From NCBI GenBank assembly GCA_009760855.2, contig WPIO01000038.1:3021001-3085000 (forward strand): 64,000 nt of DNA, in the 5' to 3' direction. The position numbers and the translations under genes are program-made. Below are positions 11,143 through 22,199 of the stretch, piece after piece. The stretch's first letter is position 1; each line of letters begins with the position of its first letter. The notes beneath the pieces are model-generated. The model was not told where the DNA came from. It saw nothing but the letters and a program-made list of their open reading frames with translations, and did no database searches. The DNA is from Cristatella mucedo (taxonomy: Eukaryota; Bryozoa; Phylactolaemata; Cristatellidae).

Positions 11143-11956
11143 TCAGCGAGCGCCCTCGGCGGCATTCCTGTCATTCCTGTCAGCATTCCTCTTCAAGCGG
11201 CTCTGGTAATCGTCAATGACGAATCTCTGGGCGGATCGTGGAGGCCAGCCACCGCCAGGCGAGCTAGGGTGGATGCTGTCTCTGCTGATGACGTCCGATA
11301 ACAGATGCTGCATGCCTTCCAGGCGAACGACATAGCTGCTATGGTCGTTCAAATGGCAGCCAACGTCGAACGTATCCCTGTCTCTAATCAGCAGACTTGT
11401 GGGGTACCAGAACGGACCAACGACATACTTAGACAGCAGGAGCGGCACGCTGTTCAGCCATCGCGAGTCCGGTTCAATGGCTTTGCTCACATAAACCAGT
11501 CGCCAAGGATTGACGTGGAGGATCACTAAATGAACCGAATAGGCCGTCTTTTCGCTGCTCGGCGAAGGAACAGAGGAATGGGCGACGCTGACGTAGTATG
11601 GGTGCACATACTCGACAAAGGGCGTACCGCCGCGAAGCACGTCAGCCGACCTGTCGAACGGGTACTGGTCGACAGGGGCCTGACTGTAGTGCAGCACGCA
11701 GCGGCCTTCGTCAGGGTCACATCGAAGCACGCGCAGCGGATCGAAGGTGTACACTAGATATAGCGTGTCGTTACCAATCACGACGGGAGTCCAATTAATG
11801 TCTACCCACTGCAGGCGAATGCCAACCAATGAGATTAGCTTCTTCGAGCTCCTCTCGTAGTCCCAGAAGTACATTCGGCAGTGAGCAGTCGTGTTCGGAC
11901 TTGGCATCCCGTGAGAGTAGTAGATTAGAAACAGTCTGCCTCTATAGACGAAAGCT
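11143..11956 (-). CDS. Last exon of gene P1: five-bladed beta-propeller glycan-active protein
   Basis: This exon codes for 270 residues of a protein resembling the GH43/GH32/GH130-type five-bladed propeller fold. Eukaryotic and microbial members of such families act on glycans as hydrolases or mannosyl phosphorylases/transferases. Visible motifs in order: AFVYRGRLFLIYYSHG at the start, WVDINWTPVVIGNDTLYLVYTFDPLRVLRCD around residues 50-85, GGTPFVEY and YYVSVAHS around 110-130, then FWYPTSLLIRDRDTFDVGCHLNDHSSYVV near the end. Each is a blade-repeat signature (D/N-W-x-P, GGTP, H-S). The acceptor TGTTTCAG/A fixes the exon start; the frame runs open upstream to 12057 but without family sequence. 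The exon starts with the third base of a codon, complementary to the phase-2 donor at 23296. The stop TGA is at 11145-11143. Substrate and exact family are inference. Confidence 0.75.
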
Positions 11957-12057
11957 CTGAAACAGTTTAGACGATCGGAGCGGCCATTTAGAGAGCTGGC
12001 AGAGCCAGGAGGTGCTTGCTGGCTCTGCCGGGTCAGTGGGGTGATTAATTGATGCAC

Positions 12058-12404
12058 GATTTTTTTTTGTTCATTTCAGCGACGATTCAGTTGGCGGATC
12101 GCCACCATGAATGGCACTTACTGAAATGAGGTCGAGCAATTCTAGGAAAAATGCATAAAGCCGGCTTTAAACAACTTCTAGAATTTACTGTACCGTGTCA
12201 CGTCTGAAACACTAAAGCAGAAAAGCTAGCTCTGACAAAATGTACAGCCTCGACTCTCGGACCAGGACCAGGGATATCGTGCCAGTTTTTCCTACAAATA
12301 TGCTACCCGTGCTATTCCCTCATGGCTTAGGCGTCGATCGCTTGGCCATGCTGCATTGATAAATAATGTACCTGCGCTCGAGTCGTGAGCAACCGGGCTG
12401 ACTT
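12058..12404. other. Intronic, no recognisable feature
   Basis: This lies just upstream of the P1 last exon inside the inferred intron. I see no coding sequence or repeat family. Confidence 0.4.
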
Positions 12405-13505
12405 TTTTAAATTCCAGCTCGAGCATACTCAACACTAAGCCACATTACGCAATCGTAATGGAGCATCTATCTTAAATGAAGCTTGACCTACGGATCCGTC
12501 TACTGCCTCGAAGCAAGGTCGAAGCGACTACTTGAGACTGTAAATAGGGCTACTGTCTCCTAGTAAGCTCTAGAAGACGCTCAGGTCTATTGATCCAAAG
12601 CTCAGTCAAAAGATGAAGCACGAAACGAAGTTTGATATTCGTCGATAAAAATGAAAAGTAGCCCCTTTGAATGGCGAGCAGGGTCTCTGCTCTACGTGCA
12701 TTGCTGCTTTCTCTTGTCATTCAGTGTCAAGACTGTGTAATGTTTGCTCCCACGATCGCTTTGGTTTGCTGCTACTTCACCGTCGTACCGTCGCTTGATA
12801 AACACATTCACACTGCAGCCTTTTGTAAAGTGAAACCCATGATGCAAGTACCATCGTACGTTTCTCACTGGTCAGCCATCGCTTCAGACATAAAAAGAGT
12901 TTCCACAGTTATTCGGCTAACCAACCTGCGGCAGGGCTGCTTTTGATTATCCAAGAGAGTGGCTAGGTCTTGCATTTAGAAATTCCGTGGTGTTTTTTTA
13001 TTTTTGTGAGTGATCACATGCGCTAGACACGAATGGATAATATTCGTCAGACCAGCTCAAAGAACTACATGGCCCTTGGGCCTCATGGTTGCGCTCTGTA
13101 GTGCTTCTCGGTTAGAATTTGTTCCTGTCAGGGAGTATCTCTTTCTCGGTCCGCCTCTCGTTATCACTTAATCTCTCTCTTTTTCTCACTTTCTCTCTCT
13201 CTCTCTTTATATATATATATATATATATTTGTGTGTGTCTGTGTGTGTGTGTCTGTGTGTGTGTGCGTGTGTGTGTGTGTGCTCGTATATATGTGTGTGT
13301 GTGTGTGTGCTCTCTCGCGCGAGTGTGCATGTGTGTGTATATGTAATCAGTCTCTTTCTCACCATCCATGTTTGTATGTATCTATTGTGCATATTAACCT
13401 CGTGCGAGTATTCTGGCAAGTGTAAAACGTTAAGGAGTTTGGTCTGTCGTACGAATAAGTTATGCAAATTTCTTCCACGACTGCACAGCACTCTAGACAT
13501 GTAGC
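12405..13505 (+). repeat. Dispersed ~1.1 kb repeat, inverted copy at 59.99-61.08 kb
   Basis: Blocks in order match the reverse complement of 61075-59995: GAAGCTTGACCTACGGATCCGTCTACTGCCT, GTCTCCTAGTAAGCTCTAGAAG, GTCTATTGATCCAAA, ATTCCGTGGTGTTT, CCATCCATGTTTGTATG and ATGTAGCCGTATCGCAG (shown here only as landmarks). No transposase or RT frame is visible. A 91-codon frame at 12671-12946 begins with a hydrophobic stretch but is not kept open in the other copy. It is probably a non-autonomous element. Confidence 0.65.
13192..13350. repeat. Compound microsatellite (CT, TA, GT)
   Basis: CT-rich, then TA repeats, then long GT/GTGTGC runs, inside the dispersed repeat. Frames crossing it on both strands are low-complexity artefacts. 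Confidence 0.9.
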
Positions 13506-13619
13506 CGTATCGCAGCCAAATAGAATTTCAAAATTCACCAGCACCTTGCATTTTAAGCCTCGCAACAGTGTCCAATTCTCCATTCTGCATCATGCCAAAG
13601 CGTCAAGTTCATCATGATT

Positions 13620-14270
13620 CACCTATTGCTTATCTATCGGTCTGCTCAATCGGGTGCTTTTGGTGCACAACTCTGCAGCTAGGCGTGTCTGTCGTGAGCG
13701 TCCCAGTTACCACATCACACCACTTCTCGCCGACCTGCACTAGCTACCAGTCAACCAAAGCATCGACGTCAAGGTTTTGTCACTCAATTTTAGGTCCCTT
13801 CATTCTTTGGCTGAAGCCTACCTATCAGATCTACGGTCCTACCAGGTTAAGCACAGCACCACCCGCTTTTCGGAATTCAACAGTTTACCATTACCTCGTA
13901 CAAACCTTAAATCCTTTGGAGGCCCTGCCTTTAGTCCGTATGCTCCCAAAGCATGGAACTCACTCCCAACTTGCGTCACAACCTCCCTTTACTTGACCAC
14001 ATTTAAAAAGAAATTAAAAACACACCTATTTATGACAACATTTAGCAGGTCTTTGTGATTCGTCCTTTATGTGTTTATGCGAGCTGACACTGTTACATGC
14101 TGCCACTAACCACACTTGCATGCTGACCCTGTGCATGTTATTCTCGTTGTTTATCGAGCATGCTACCACTAAACATTCAACCGTGTTTCATTTGCAACAA
14201 ATATAAAGTGCCTAGAAAGATATTGAGTTCTCTGAGGGCGTTTTATCAGGTGTTTTATTAGTATTAATAA
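13620..14270 (+). mobile_element. 5'-truncated L2-like LINE, 3' end
   Basis: Begins in the RLQL..SAARRVC segment and runs through SLNFRSLHSLAEAYLSDLRS, FSEFNSLPLPRTNLKSFGGPAFSPYAPKAWNSLPTCVTTSLYLTTFKKKLKTHLF to the 3' UTR, hairpin (AAATATAAAGTGCC, GAGGGCGTTTTATCAGG) and a short AT-rich tail. A frameshift lies near 13780. RT is absent. Confidence 0.85.
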
Positions 14271-14399
14271 TATTACCATAAGCGATGATTCACTACGTGT
14301 GTGGCAGGACTTAGCCGGCAATAGCGATTATAGCTCCTCAGCCTGAGCCCTTGAGACAAGGGCGCGTGGGGCAAACGAATTCGACGTCGTGGCTTAGGT

Positions 14400-14750
14400 T
14401 GGGGGTGCTAGCCTACGTGAATCAGCAGACGAGATAGACACAGAAAGATCTGAATTGAAAGTGAGTAAGATACTTGCAGACAGACCAAGATCGAAAATTG
14501 ACACACAATCGATTAAAAATTTGCTGAACAAAGCAGCAATTGTAATTGCATATAAGATTGCATTGCAGTCAAAGTCGAACCACACAATTTCAAGCTATTT
14601 CGATAGTTTAATGTCAACAATGCACGGCAATCGACAGCAATGGCAGGGCCAATGCCAAAATCATTGGCAAATTGACGAGAAATCGACTGCACAAAGCTCA
14701 AATTTTCATTTCACACTACATCTTACTGTGCGAGCACGTACTTTGAACTT
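14400..14750 (-). repeat. Satellite-like unit, antisense copy
   Basis: Recurrent GCAATTGTAATTGCA, GATTGCATTGCAGTC, GGCAATCGACAGCAATGGCA words are the antisense of the ~170-bp monomers at 51.2-51.7 and 56.3-57.7 kb (TTGCC..GATTGC). Frames here are by-products. Confidence 0.45.
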
Positions 14751-14754
14751 AATC

Positions 14755-14987
14755 GGTTAATTTTAATCTCGGGATTAACGGTTAATTTATCGTTAATTAA
14801 CGTTTATCGTTAATTTTAATCTCGGGATTAACGGTTAATTTATCGCTAATTAACGTGTATCGTTAATTTTAATCTCTGGATTAACGGTTAATTTATCGCT
14901 AATTAACGTTTATCGTTAATTTTAATCTCGGGATTAACGGTTAATTTATCGTTAATTAACGTTTATCGTTAATTTTAATCTCGGGAA
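14755..14987. repeat. 53-bp tandem repeat, about 4.3 units
   Basis: The landmark CTCGGGATTAACGG recurs at 14768, 14821, 14874 (CTCTGG variant), 14927 and 14980, an exact 53-base period. Each unit is built of TTAATCTC, TTAACGGTTAA and the palindrome TTAATTAA, so it can fold on itself. Units differ by one to three bases. Confidence 0.95.
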
Positions 14988-14989
14988 AA

Positions 14990-15370
14990 GCACAAAAATC
15001 GACCGAAATGGTCCGGGCAAATATGGCAATCCAGTATGAACCCTCACGTCACCGGAAAGTGAATGGGTCAAGGTCAAGCGTTTCTTACGTATCGCAGCGA
15101 ACTGTGATAAAGTGAAACCACATACTTGAAACCAATCACTCACGTACAATCGCAATCAAAGAATTGCAATTAAATGGAATGGCCCGGGCAAAAACCTCAA
15201 CCAGCGCCAAATCGAGAAGAAAGTGGAAGTGCGAAGTTCCAATTATTATTACTTAAAACATTTGACTGCGTTGAAAGTGAAACCGTGGCATTTTCAAGCT
15301 GATTTTCTCGTTAGCTGACAGCAATTCATGGCAATCGACAGCGGTGGCCCAATGAAAAGACGGAAGACCT
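14990..15370. repeat. Flanking satellite-like sequence
   Basis: GGCAATTCATGGCAATCGACAGC, CGAAGTTCCAATTATT and ATCGCAATCAAAGAATTGCAATT words continue the antisense satellite seen at 14.4-14.75 kb, suggesting that the 53-bp array arose inside a satellite monomer block. Confidence 0.4.
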
Positions 15371-15544
15371 CTTGACCTTAAGCCTCGTTATCGCCGGCAC
15401 TGTGCTGACCCGGGTCAGGTCCTACATCAATGAGAGAATTCTCAGTGAGCATCAAAACGCTTCCGGCGTAGCGAGAATGCTGGATTTGAGCTGCTATCGG
15501 AAAGCTTATTCTGAATGCAAGCGAATAGTTATCAGCTTTGTCGC

Positions 15545-15960
15545 CACGAAAGCCCTTAGCACGACCTGTCGTCGGGAAGGGTAGCGAGGACTGAGCAACG
15601 AGTCTCCTAGCTCAGAAACAAAAAGCACTTTATTCAGTGAATCAAACTAGTCAGAGCCCAGTGCACTCACACTGTCGGCTACCACGTCCAGGGATTGAGC
15701 CCCTACCTCACCCAGTATTCCTGCGGCAGCCCTTATATTCTATGCATACAATGCTTTTTTACTGTTGAGCCATTGCTCGTTCGGAACCCACTCGATAGCT
15801 GGCGGCTGTATTCAATGGCGGACAAAAGTCGCCACAGATGCCACCAATGCATGGATTAGTGCCTGACTGCAGAGTCATCCACTGAGAGTCATTGCATAGA
15901 AAAACGCATCCAAACGTGATCAGAAATAAACTAGTGTCACGAGCATAGCTGAGCCTACAA
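15545..15960 (-). mobile_element. Solo LTR (fragment) of the Gmr1-like family
   Basis: On the minus strand it matches the 53.56 and 55.71 kb LTRs: GTGCAACGACAGG-like end near 15560, a block with CTTGGCC/CACTTTATTCAG near 15630, GCATTGGTGGCATCTGTGG and GACTCTGCAGTCAGGC near 15830-15880. No internal sequence adjoins it. Confidence 0.55.
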
Positions 15961-16204
15961 CCCCATTACTGTGCCCCCGACCGTAACCATCGAAGAAATT
16001 ACGTCCGGATTCCACTCGAAGGGAGAGAGCGCCGAGTTGGCATCGAATTAAAACTAAGATTTTTGGCTATAACGTTTCACTAATTGTGGGTCTTGCCTTA
16101 CAAGTAAATCTCATGTATCTGGGCCCTGTATTGAATTAGATGTCTTAAATTAAAAAGCAAACGTTTAGCGAATTCAACAGCTTTTCCTATACATCGATGG
16201 AAGA
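15961..16204. other. No recognisable feature
   Basis: Unassigned sequence between an LTR fragment and a SINE. Confidence 0.4.
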
Positions 16205-16365
16205 TCTTAAACGGGCATCGCAGCCACTTGCAGTGGACAATTAAGCAGTGGATAATCAAGGTCCGTTTGAAGACTCGAACCCACGACCCAAGTCGTGAAG
16301 AGCGAGCACCTGAGCCCTGGTGCTACGACCAAGGGCCTTCGCCCCTAGATAAAATCCTTGCTGCC
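16205..16365 (-). mobile_element. tRNA-headed SINE copy
   Basis: The reverse complement reads as a tRNA-like head: TGGTCGTAGCACCAGGGCTC (A-box region), then GTCGTGGGTTCGAGTC (B box, consensus GGTTCGANTCC). The body CCACTGCAAGTGGC(T)GCGATGCCC of this SINE family follows. No pol III terminator or intact cloverleaf is kept. Confidence 0.55.
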
Positions 16366-16889
16366 CCACTGCTAGTGAATTTGTGTAAAAGACTGTAATT
16401 TTAATGCGAAACCAATTTTGTGATGCAAGTATTTATACTCACTCTCGAAGTGCTCCCCCTCTCTAATCTGTCACCAGAGAGATGCACACGAACCTTTGCT
16501 GCTGAATCTCGAGTATGCACTCTCTGTGCCAGCTTATTGCCATCGCCGACCTTTCGCTTGTGGCTAGGTCACAGAGAGATTAAGGCTTATCAGGCCATAT
16601 AGAAGAGGGTGGCTGGGCAGAAAGCGTTGGGCGTGGCGCTGTGATCACGTTCTCTCCCCTCTCCATTTCCCTATCACTCTCTGTCTTCCTGAATCTATCT
16701 CTATTCCTGCCTTCCTCTCTTCTTCAGTCCACCGAAGTCTATCCGTGTCTGTATTTCCCTGACCCACAGCCGAGTTTGCCCACTATCGGCTGCAAAGCAT
16801 TGCAAACATTCAACCATGCTTAGACTGGGACACTACATACTGATACACCGAACCTTGTTCCTGAATCTTTTAAATTCCGCGTCTCAATA
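16366..16889. other. No recognisable feature
   Basis: Unassigned; two 60-codon frames without motifs; CT-rich near 16660-16730. Confidence 0.4.
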
Positions 16890-17400
16890 TCTGTAGCACA
16901 GTGAAGCCCTCCGCACGACCTGTCATCGGGCTGGGTATCGTGAGCGAGCTTTAAGCCTGCGGGCTCCAACCCCAAACACGTCATTCGGCAAACCACGACG
17001 GCCGAGCCCAGTCTACCCACTTTAGACGGCTGCCATCGTCGAGGGATCCGAGCCCTCCTCTCCACTGGCGCTCCTGTGGCAGCATGTTATATGCCATGGA
17101 TGAATCGTTTTTGCACTGGCGGGCCACTGTTCATTCCAACCCCGCCCGACAGCTGGCGGCAGTTTGAGGTAGATGATAGATGCCCCCACAGATACCGCTA
17201 ATTCACGGATTTTCGCCGGACTGCCGAGCCCTCTACCGAGTCATCCATCTGCCAGCCGACATCCACCGCTCGAGAGCCTGGAGAGCTGCTTAGGCTGCAG
17301 TCTGAGCACTCGCTGAGTCTCTCTCTGAGCACTCGTAGAAAACTCTCCTCATCCTCCCCCACCCAGCGCTCAAAGGCTGCTTAATCCTGTTCCCTCACAT
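16890..17400 (-). mobile_element. 3' LTR of the Gmr1-like element
   Basis: Directly follows the RNase H end of the element on the minus strand. It carries the family landmarks: TGTGAGGGAACAGGATTAAGCAGCC at 17404-17380, GCCTAAGCAGCTC, GATGACTCGG, and GACAGGTCGTGCGGAGGGC at the far end. The matching 5' LTR is not visible upstream of 20.6 kb. Confidence 0.6.
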
Positions 17401-20400
17401 CTCCTCCTTGCCGGGCAGCAGGCCAGTAGTCAATCGTTTCAAGTTAGGGCCGGCCTCCAGTGCCCAGTCGCCGCTTCAACTTTTTGACAGGTGGCTGTCT
17501 ATGAACGTGTCAAACCGTCTGCATTGCATTCCCCTGAGCCTTCCGGCATTTCGCCGGACAAGGAATCGAAGCGGTTGAAGGGGCAACCTCCAATGGAGGT
17601 GGGGGTGGGCAACTTAAATATAGTATGCGACCGGGTGGTGGTCCCCATTATAGTCTGGCTGGCTCAAGACGGCTGCAATCCCCTGTCGGATGAATTCGTC
17701 TGGAGCTAGTATTCTTTGGAGAAATCAGGGTTCCGCAGAATGGATGCCGGACAGAGCTTGTCCTTTAGGGTCTGAAACGCTTTTTCGCAGGCGTTTGTCC
17801 AGCACACCTTCTCTGTGGCCACTTTGTGCGTTAGGTGGTGAGTGCCGTGGCTACAGCCGGTACGAATCTCCTATAGTACCCAGTGAGTCCTAACAAGGCT
17901 CAGACTTGAGTTTTTATTATGGGCCTCGGTAACTCCTGACGGCTTGTACCTTGTTCTGACCCCGGCTGTACGGATCCACTGCCTCCGTGTGACCGAGGTA
18001 CGAGCAACGAGGCATAGCCTGTTGACATTTCCTCGGATCGGCAGCGAGGCCTGCTCGAGACAGTCTCCTTATCACTGCTGCAAGTGCTCCAAGTGTTCTT
18101 TCTAGGTTTTACTGTATATAACCAGATCATAAAAGCATGAGCCAACGAAGGCTTTCTGTCTTTGGATGACCTAATTCGTTAGTCTCTGGAATGTGGCCGG
18201 TACTGCCTGAAGACCAAATGGACATCACCGGAATTGATACAAGCCGGCTCCTAACGGGAATTCTATTATGTGCTGGCCATCCTCGGCCATAGGGACTTGC
18301 CAGTATCCCTTCGTGAGGTACATGGTAGTAGTGAATCAAACCTGTCCCAAACAATCAATTAGGTCTTCGATCCGTGGCATTGTGGATAGGCATATCCTTC
18401 AAGTAGGCATCCACTCTTGAGGTTGCATTCACCTTCCGGTAGTCTATGCAGAGAGATTGAGTGCCGTCCTTTTCTGGGCACTACCACTACGGGTGAACAC
18501 CAATCGCTGCTCGACCACTCAATGATCAATTCCTAAAGCATATCTTTTATCTCCAGCTGCACCTGTTCCCTGAACGCATGGAGGATTCGGTAAGGTGGTG
18601 ACCGTCTGGGTCGCGAGTTCCCGACTTTGATACGGCGCTCGTCCAAGCCCGTGTTCCCTGGCGACTTGCTAAGCGACCCACTTAAGATGTGCAAGAGTGC
18701 ACGGAGTTTCTTGACCAGCTAGTTCGTCAGCTGGTCTCCCATTGTGGCCTCCTCTGAGTTATCTCCTGCTCCGGACTTGTGGCCAACACTTATTGGCCAG
18801 GTTGGTAGATATGTATCTCCTCTTCGGCTTCCTGGGCCCATTTTTGCCGAGCTCAGCTCTTGATGGGTCGCCCGTAGCACGATGGTATGGAACACCGGCC
18901 GACGCTTGCGAGTGTCGTGCATGTCCACCACATAGTTGACTTCCCCACTGCCGCAGTAACCTCGTATTGCTCCTGCCATTTCGCCAACAGTTTATCTAAG
19001 CTGGTCGGCAGAAGAACCAGCAGGAGATCCCGGGCGTGAATATAATAAAAATAATAATACATTTGATAAAGCGCCCTCTGATAACCCAATCCCATCTCTT
19101 TCTAGGCACTTTTACATTTGCTGCCAAGTAAGCGAGATCAAATGCTTAGTGGTAGTATGCTCAATAAACAACAGGAATAACAGGATTAAAGGTCCGGCTC
19201 CTTGTGGTCCGATCGTACCAGGTCTTCTGCCGTCACCTGGCTCTTCAAGGTTATCTTTGACTAGGTCAGTCATACTTTCCATCTCCAATGTAAAATGCCT
19301 AGAAAGAGATTGAGTTCTCGGAGGGCGCTGTATAAAATGTATACGTACTATGATTATTATTATCCCGAATCGAACGGCTAAGACGTGAAAGATGACATTC
19401 TGCACAGCTTTCCTATGCCCATGTCATTCCCATATTTCCTCAAGGACATCTAATGGCACGCGAACGTCTCGGTCATACAGCAGCTCGAACGCGAGAATCC
19501 GGTCGACGCTTGGGAGACCTCCCTATAGGCAAACAAGACGTAAGGGAGCAAACTTCCCCAATCACCTCCTTCTTGGCCTTCTGTCTTTTGCAGTATGGCT
19601 TTTAACGTCTGTTTAAATCTTTCAACCAGGCCGTCCATCTCGGGGTGGTAAGGACTGGTCCTGAGGGCTTCGATACGTAGCAGTCGGCATAGCTCTTTCA
19701 GCAGCTTCCAAGTACAGTCCGATCCTTGATCCGTTAGGATCTCCTCGGGTACTCCTCCGCGAGAGAATATTTCCGTAAGCTCACTGGCCACACTGGAAGC
19801 GTCAGTCATTCTAAGCGGTACGGCTTCCGGATACGGCATCGAATATGAGCAATCACAAACCGCCATTGCCCGATCGGCTCCGGGTGATCGGGCCAATTAT
19901 GTCCAAGCCGATGCGCCTAAAAGGCACTTATATTAACGGTAATGGGATTGATGAAGCTGGTTGTGGAACCCGCCTATCACACCTTCCACAAGACAGGCTG
20001 CTCCTGCAGTACCGTTCGTCGTCCCGTGCGGCCAAAAAAACCTCTGAATTATGTCTGCAGTTTTTTTCTTTCCTAGACGTCCTGCCAGGGTATGTGACTG
20101 TGCTAGTTCAATAACTCTGCTCGGACAGGGTGGAGGCAGAATCAACTGCTTTTAGGGCTCTGGGTGGGCCCTCCGGGCGGTTCACCTTATACAAATTAGT
20201 CCACCATCAAACTCACAGCTAGGCTGGTTTGGTTTTCGGAAATTTCTAACCAGCCTTCCCAACTTCTCTGACGCCGGTCAGACTCAGGGAACTTGATTAA
20301 TTGCTCTTGGCTAAGCTCGACAACAGGCTCTTGGCTTTCTCTCCTGCCGGTCGCGTCTTACATTCCGTCGGGTGGTTAGTCTCCTTCCCTCGCGCCATCT

Positions 20401-20602
20401 CTGAAAGAGGTCCTCCTCGAATTGGGCCCCTAGCGGCAGCTCGGGGGCCAAGACCTCTCCAGGTGTGGATACCACTCCTGACTGAGGCGAGCGGACCACC
20501 TCTGGCTCGACATGCCTGGCAGGCTCCTTGGTTTGGGCTCGGGTTGCTACCAAATAGCATCTTTGTTATCTCTTCACCATCGTGGCCAATCGGCAGTGTC
20601 AT
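17401..20602 (-). mobile_element. Degenerate Gmr1-like Ty3/gypsy retrotransposon (INT before RT)
   Basis: Read on the minus strand the domains come in this order: a linker after protease (GEVLAPELPLGAQFEEDLFQ, 20.55-20.30 kb); integrase H2C2 region (LAGRLGKKKTADIIQRFFWP, near 20.1 kb); integrase core (RIGLDIIGPI, PYPEAVPL, ILTDQGSD, TSPYHPEMDGLVERFKQTLK, 19.96-19.45 kb); GPY/F-like domain (LLVLLPTSLDKLLAKWQEQYEV, 19.0 kb); RT (DYRKVNATSRVDAYLKDMP; YW(Q)VPMAEDG; DLVIYSKT; ADPRKCQQAM, 18.45-17.97 kb); RNase H (DEFIRQGIAAVLSQ, HPVAYY, 17.75-17.6 kb). Ordinary Ty3/gypsy elements have integrase last. Integrase first, as in Ty1/copia, is known from the Gmr1-like group of animal elements. Many stops and frameshifts; inactive. 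Confidence 0.75.
19037..19365. mobile_element. Nested L2 3' tails in opposite orientations
   Basis: 19037-19185 is a minus-oriented L2 tail (AATAATAATACATTTGATAA, TTTCTAGGCACTTTTACATTTGC). 19285-19365 is a plus-oriented tail (CCAATGTAAAATGCC, GAGATTGAGTTCTCGG, GATTATTATTAT). Both interrupt the Gmr1-like element between its integrase core and GPY/F region, so they inserted after it. Confidence 0.75.
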
Positions 20603-20789
20603 AACTGAGGTATGTCTGTACCGAGTAGAACATCCTCAGGTCGGTTCCGCACTACTACTGCCACAGTCTGGATTCTTATTCCGCTCACCTCTGTGCACAC
20701 CAGTTCTAAGGGGTACAGTGGTCTGAGCGGTCTCAATGCACACATCGGATGGCAATAGTAGCGTCTCTGATCAGGTTCCCTGGTGGTAC

Positions 20790-21000
20790 CAGACCACTGC
20801 GAACCATTTCAAACTCACAAGCACACTGCTTGCAGGTCTTTCAGCCTGTCCTGCACCTCGTTTACAGTTAGTGCACAGGGCATGCCCGTCGTCAACGTCG
20901 GAGTTTTCACGTTGGGCCACTTTTCGATAACTTGCGCTGGCTCGGCATCAAGCAGCGTGTAGACTTGAAGGTTTTGTCAGTCACTTTTAGATCTTGGTGT
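20790..21000 (+). mobile_element. Short L2-like fragment
   Basis: Plus-strand landmarks GCTTGCAGGTCTTTCAGCC, CGTTTACAGTTAGTGCACAG, GGGCCACTTTTCGATAACTTGCGCTGGCT and GGTTTTGTCAGTCACTTTTAG correspond to the LTGLPAC-RRLQLVQ-LHWL-KVLSLTF segment of the L2 protein. Both ends are lost. Confidence 0.6.
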
Positions 21001-21749
21001 AGAGAAGTGCCAGCCTGGCTCAATCGTAGGCAGCACAATAATCACTCGGCTAGAAAGGAGCACCTTTGTCGTCGAGAGCAGTGAGCGAGAGCGTGCAGCA
21101 GTAGTGGCAGGATCACGAGGGGCGGGGCAAAGAGTGAGTGAGAGGCCCTAAGAGCCGACCGCAGCATTTCTACGTGTCCCATTGGCCTGCACTCGTCGGA
21201 GAGGCTGGCAAGCGCGGCCCGTAGCCCAGTCCTGGAGAATTGTCATGGCCTTTCCTTTCGACACTCCAGCTGGACGACGTTGATCCTGAGCGACCCAGCC
21301 CATCGACACAGCAGCCGACATCGATCAGGCGCTCCGGTGAAGCGTCAGCCGGAGCCGCGGGCAGAAATGCCGGGGCTCCGGCTGTCCTGCCTCTCAGCTG
21401 GTGCCACGACCTCCTCGTGATCCGTAAGCGATCGAGAAGAACCAGCAGCCGCCGTTCCTTCGGCCTGACAGTCGACAAATACCAGTCACGTACCTGAGCT
21501 CGTACATTGATGCTGATCGATAATTCAAACCACAGTACGTTGCCGTGCGCGGCTCTTGCAAACTTGTACTCACTTTTGCTGATCCCAGTGGAGAGATCGT
21601 CTTATATCCGAGAGAGCCATCAGCAGCCGCTCCTCGGCGGTAGCCTGATAGCCGACTAACATCAGACAGCTATCTAGCTCGGACATTGATGTTGACTAGG
21701 GTTGATTGATTATTGATGATTATTGATTACTGATTATTGATTGAGGCTG
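21001..21749. repeat. Unknown repeat; 21.26-21.40 kb matches 57.74-57.89 kb
   Basis: The block CGTTGATCCTGAGCGACCC, CAGCAGCCGACATC, GAAGCG and GCAGAAATG recurs in the same orientation at 57.77-57.86 kb. Two opposing frames (21170-21478 minus, 21240-21497 plus) cover it, but neither shows a known motif. TGATTATTGAT repeats close the block near 21.70-21.74 kb. Confidence 0.45.
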
Positions 21750-21865
21750 AGCCCTGTTCGCCCACGCCGACAATCCTGCACTGCCAAATGCAAGCAGTGA
21801 CGATAGCCGTTTTCGCTCTTTGCCGCTACACAAACAAGGCTGCTAAATCAGCTACTACCTTTTAT
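21750..21865 (+). mobile_element. SINE body fragment
   Basis: GCAAGCAGTGACGATAGCCG, TTTTCGCTC, ..ACACAAACAAGGCTGCTAAATCAGC matches the body and 3' end of the tRNA-headed SINE family (27.7, 43.7, 54.3 kb). The tRNA head is missing. Confidence 0.5.
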
Positions 21866-22199
21866 TTTTCTTAATTTTGAGTTACGAGTTGCTAGAAATG
21901 CACTCTGCGAACCTTGAGGAAATACCAAGAGCGAGGCTATATTGCCATTAGATACCGGGTGCTGAACTCGCAGCCCAGGCGCTACAACAAGAGCAGCGGC
22001 GCCCGCATGTATGCTTTTAATCTAGAATCCACCAATCGTCGGTCGTCTAGCGAGTGGTAACAGTGCGGTCAGCAGACTGGTTGGATATGCAAGCAATCGA
22101 CAGGGCCACTGAAGACCTGCGTCCGACACCTTCTGCACTCGGACCTCCTATTTTATGGCCTAGACCCGAAAGATTCTCCTGCAGGGGATGACGCACAAT

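Noticed and set aside
11530-11798. Frames on the plus strand over the P1 last exon
   Set aside because: Antisense shadows of the propeller-coding frame.
12671-12946. 91-codon secreted-looking protein
   Set aside because: Lies within a dispersed repeat and is not kept open in the copy at 60 kb.
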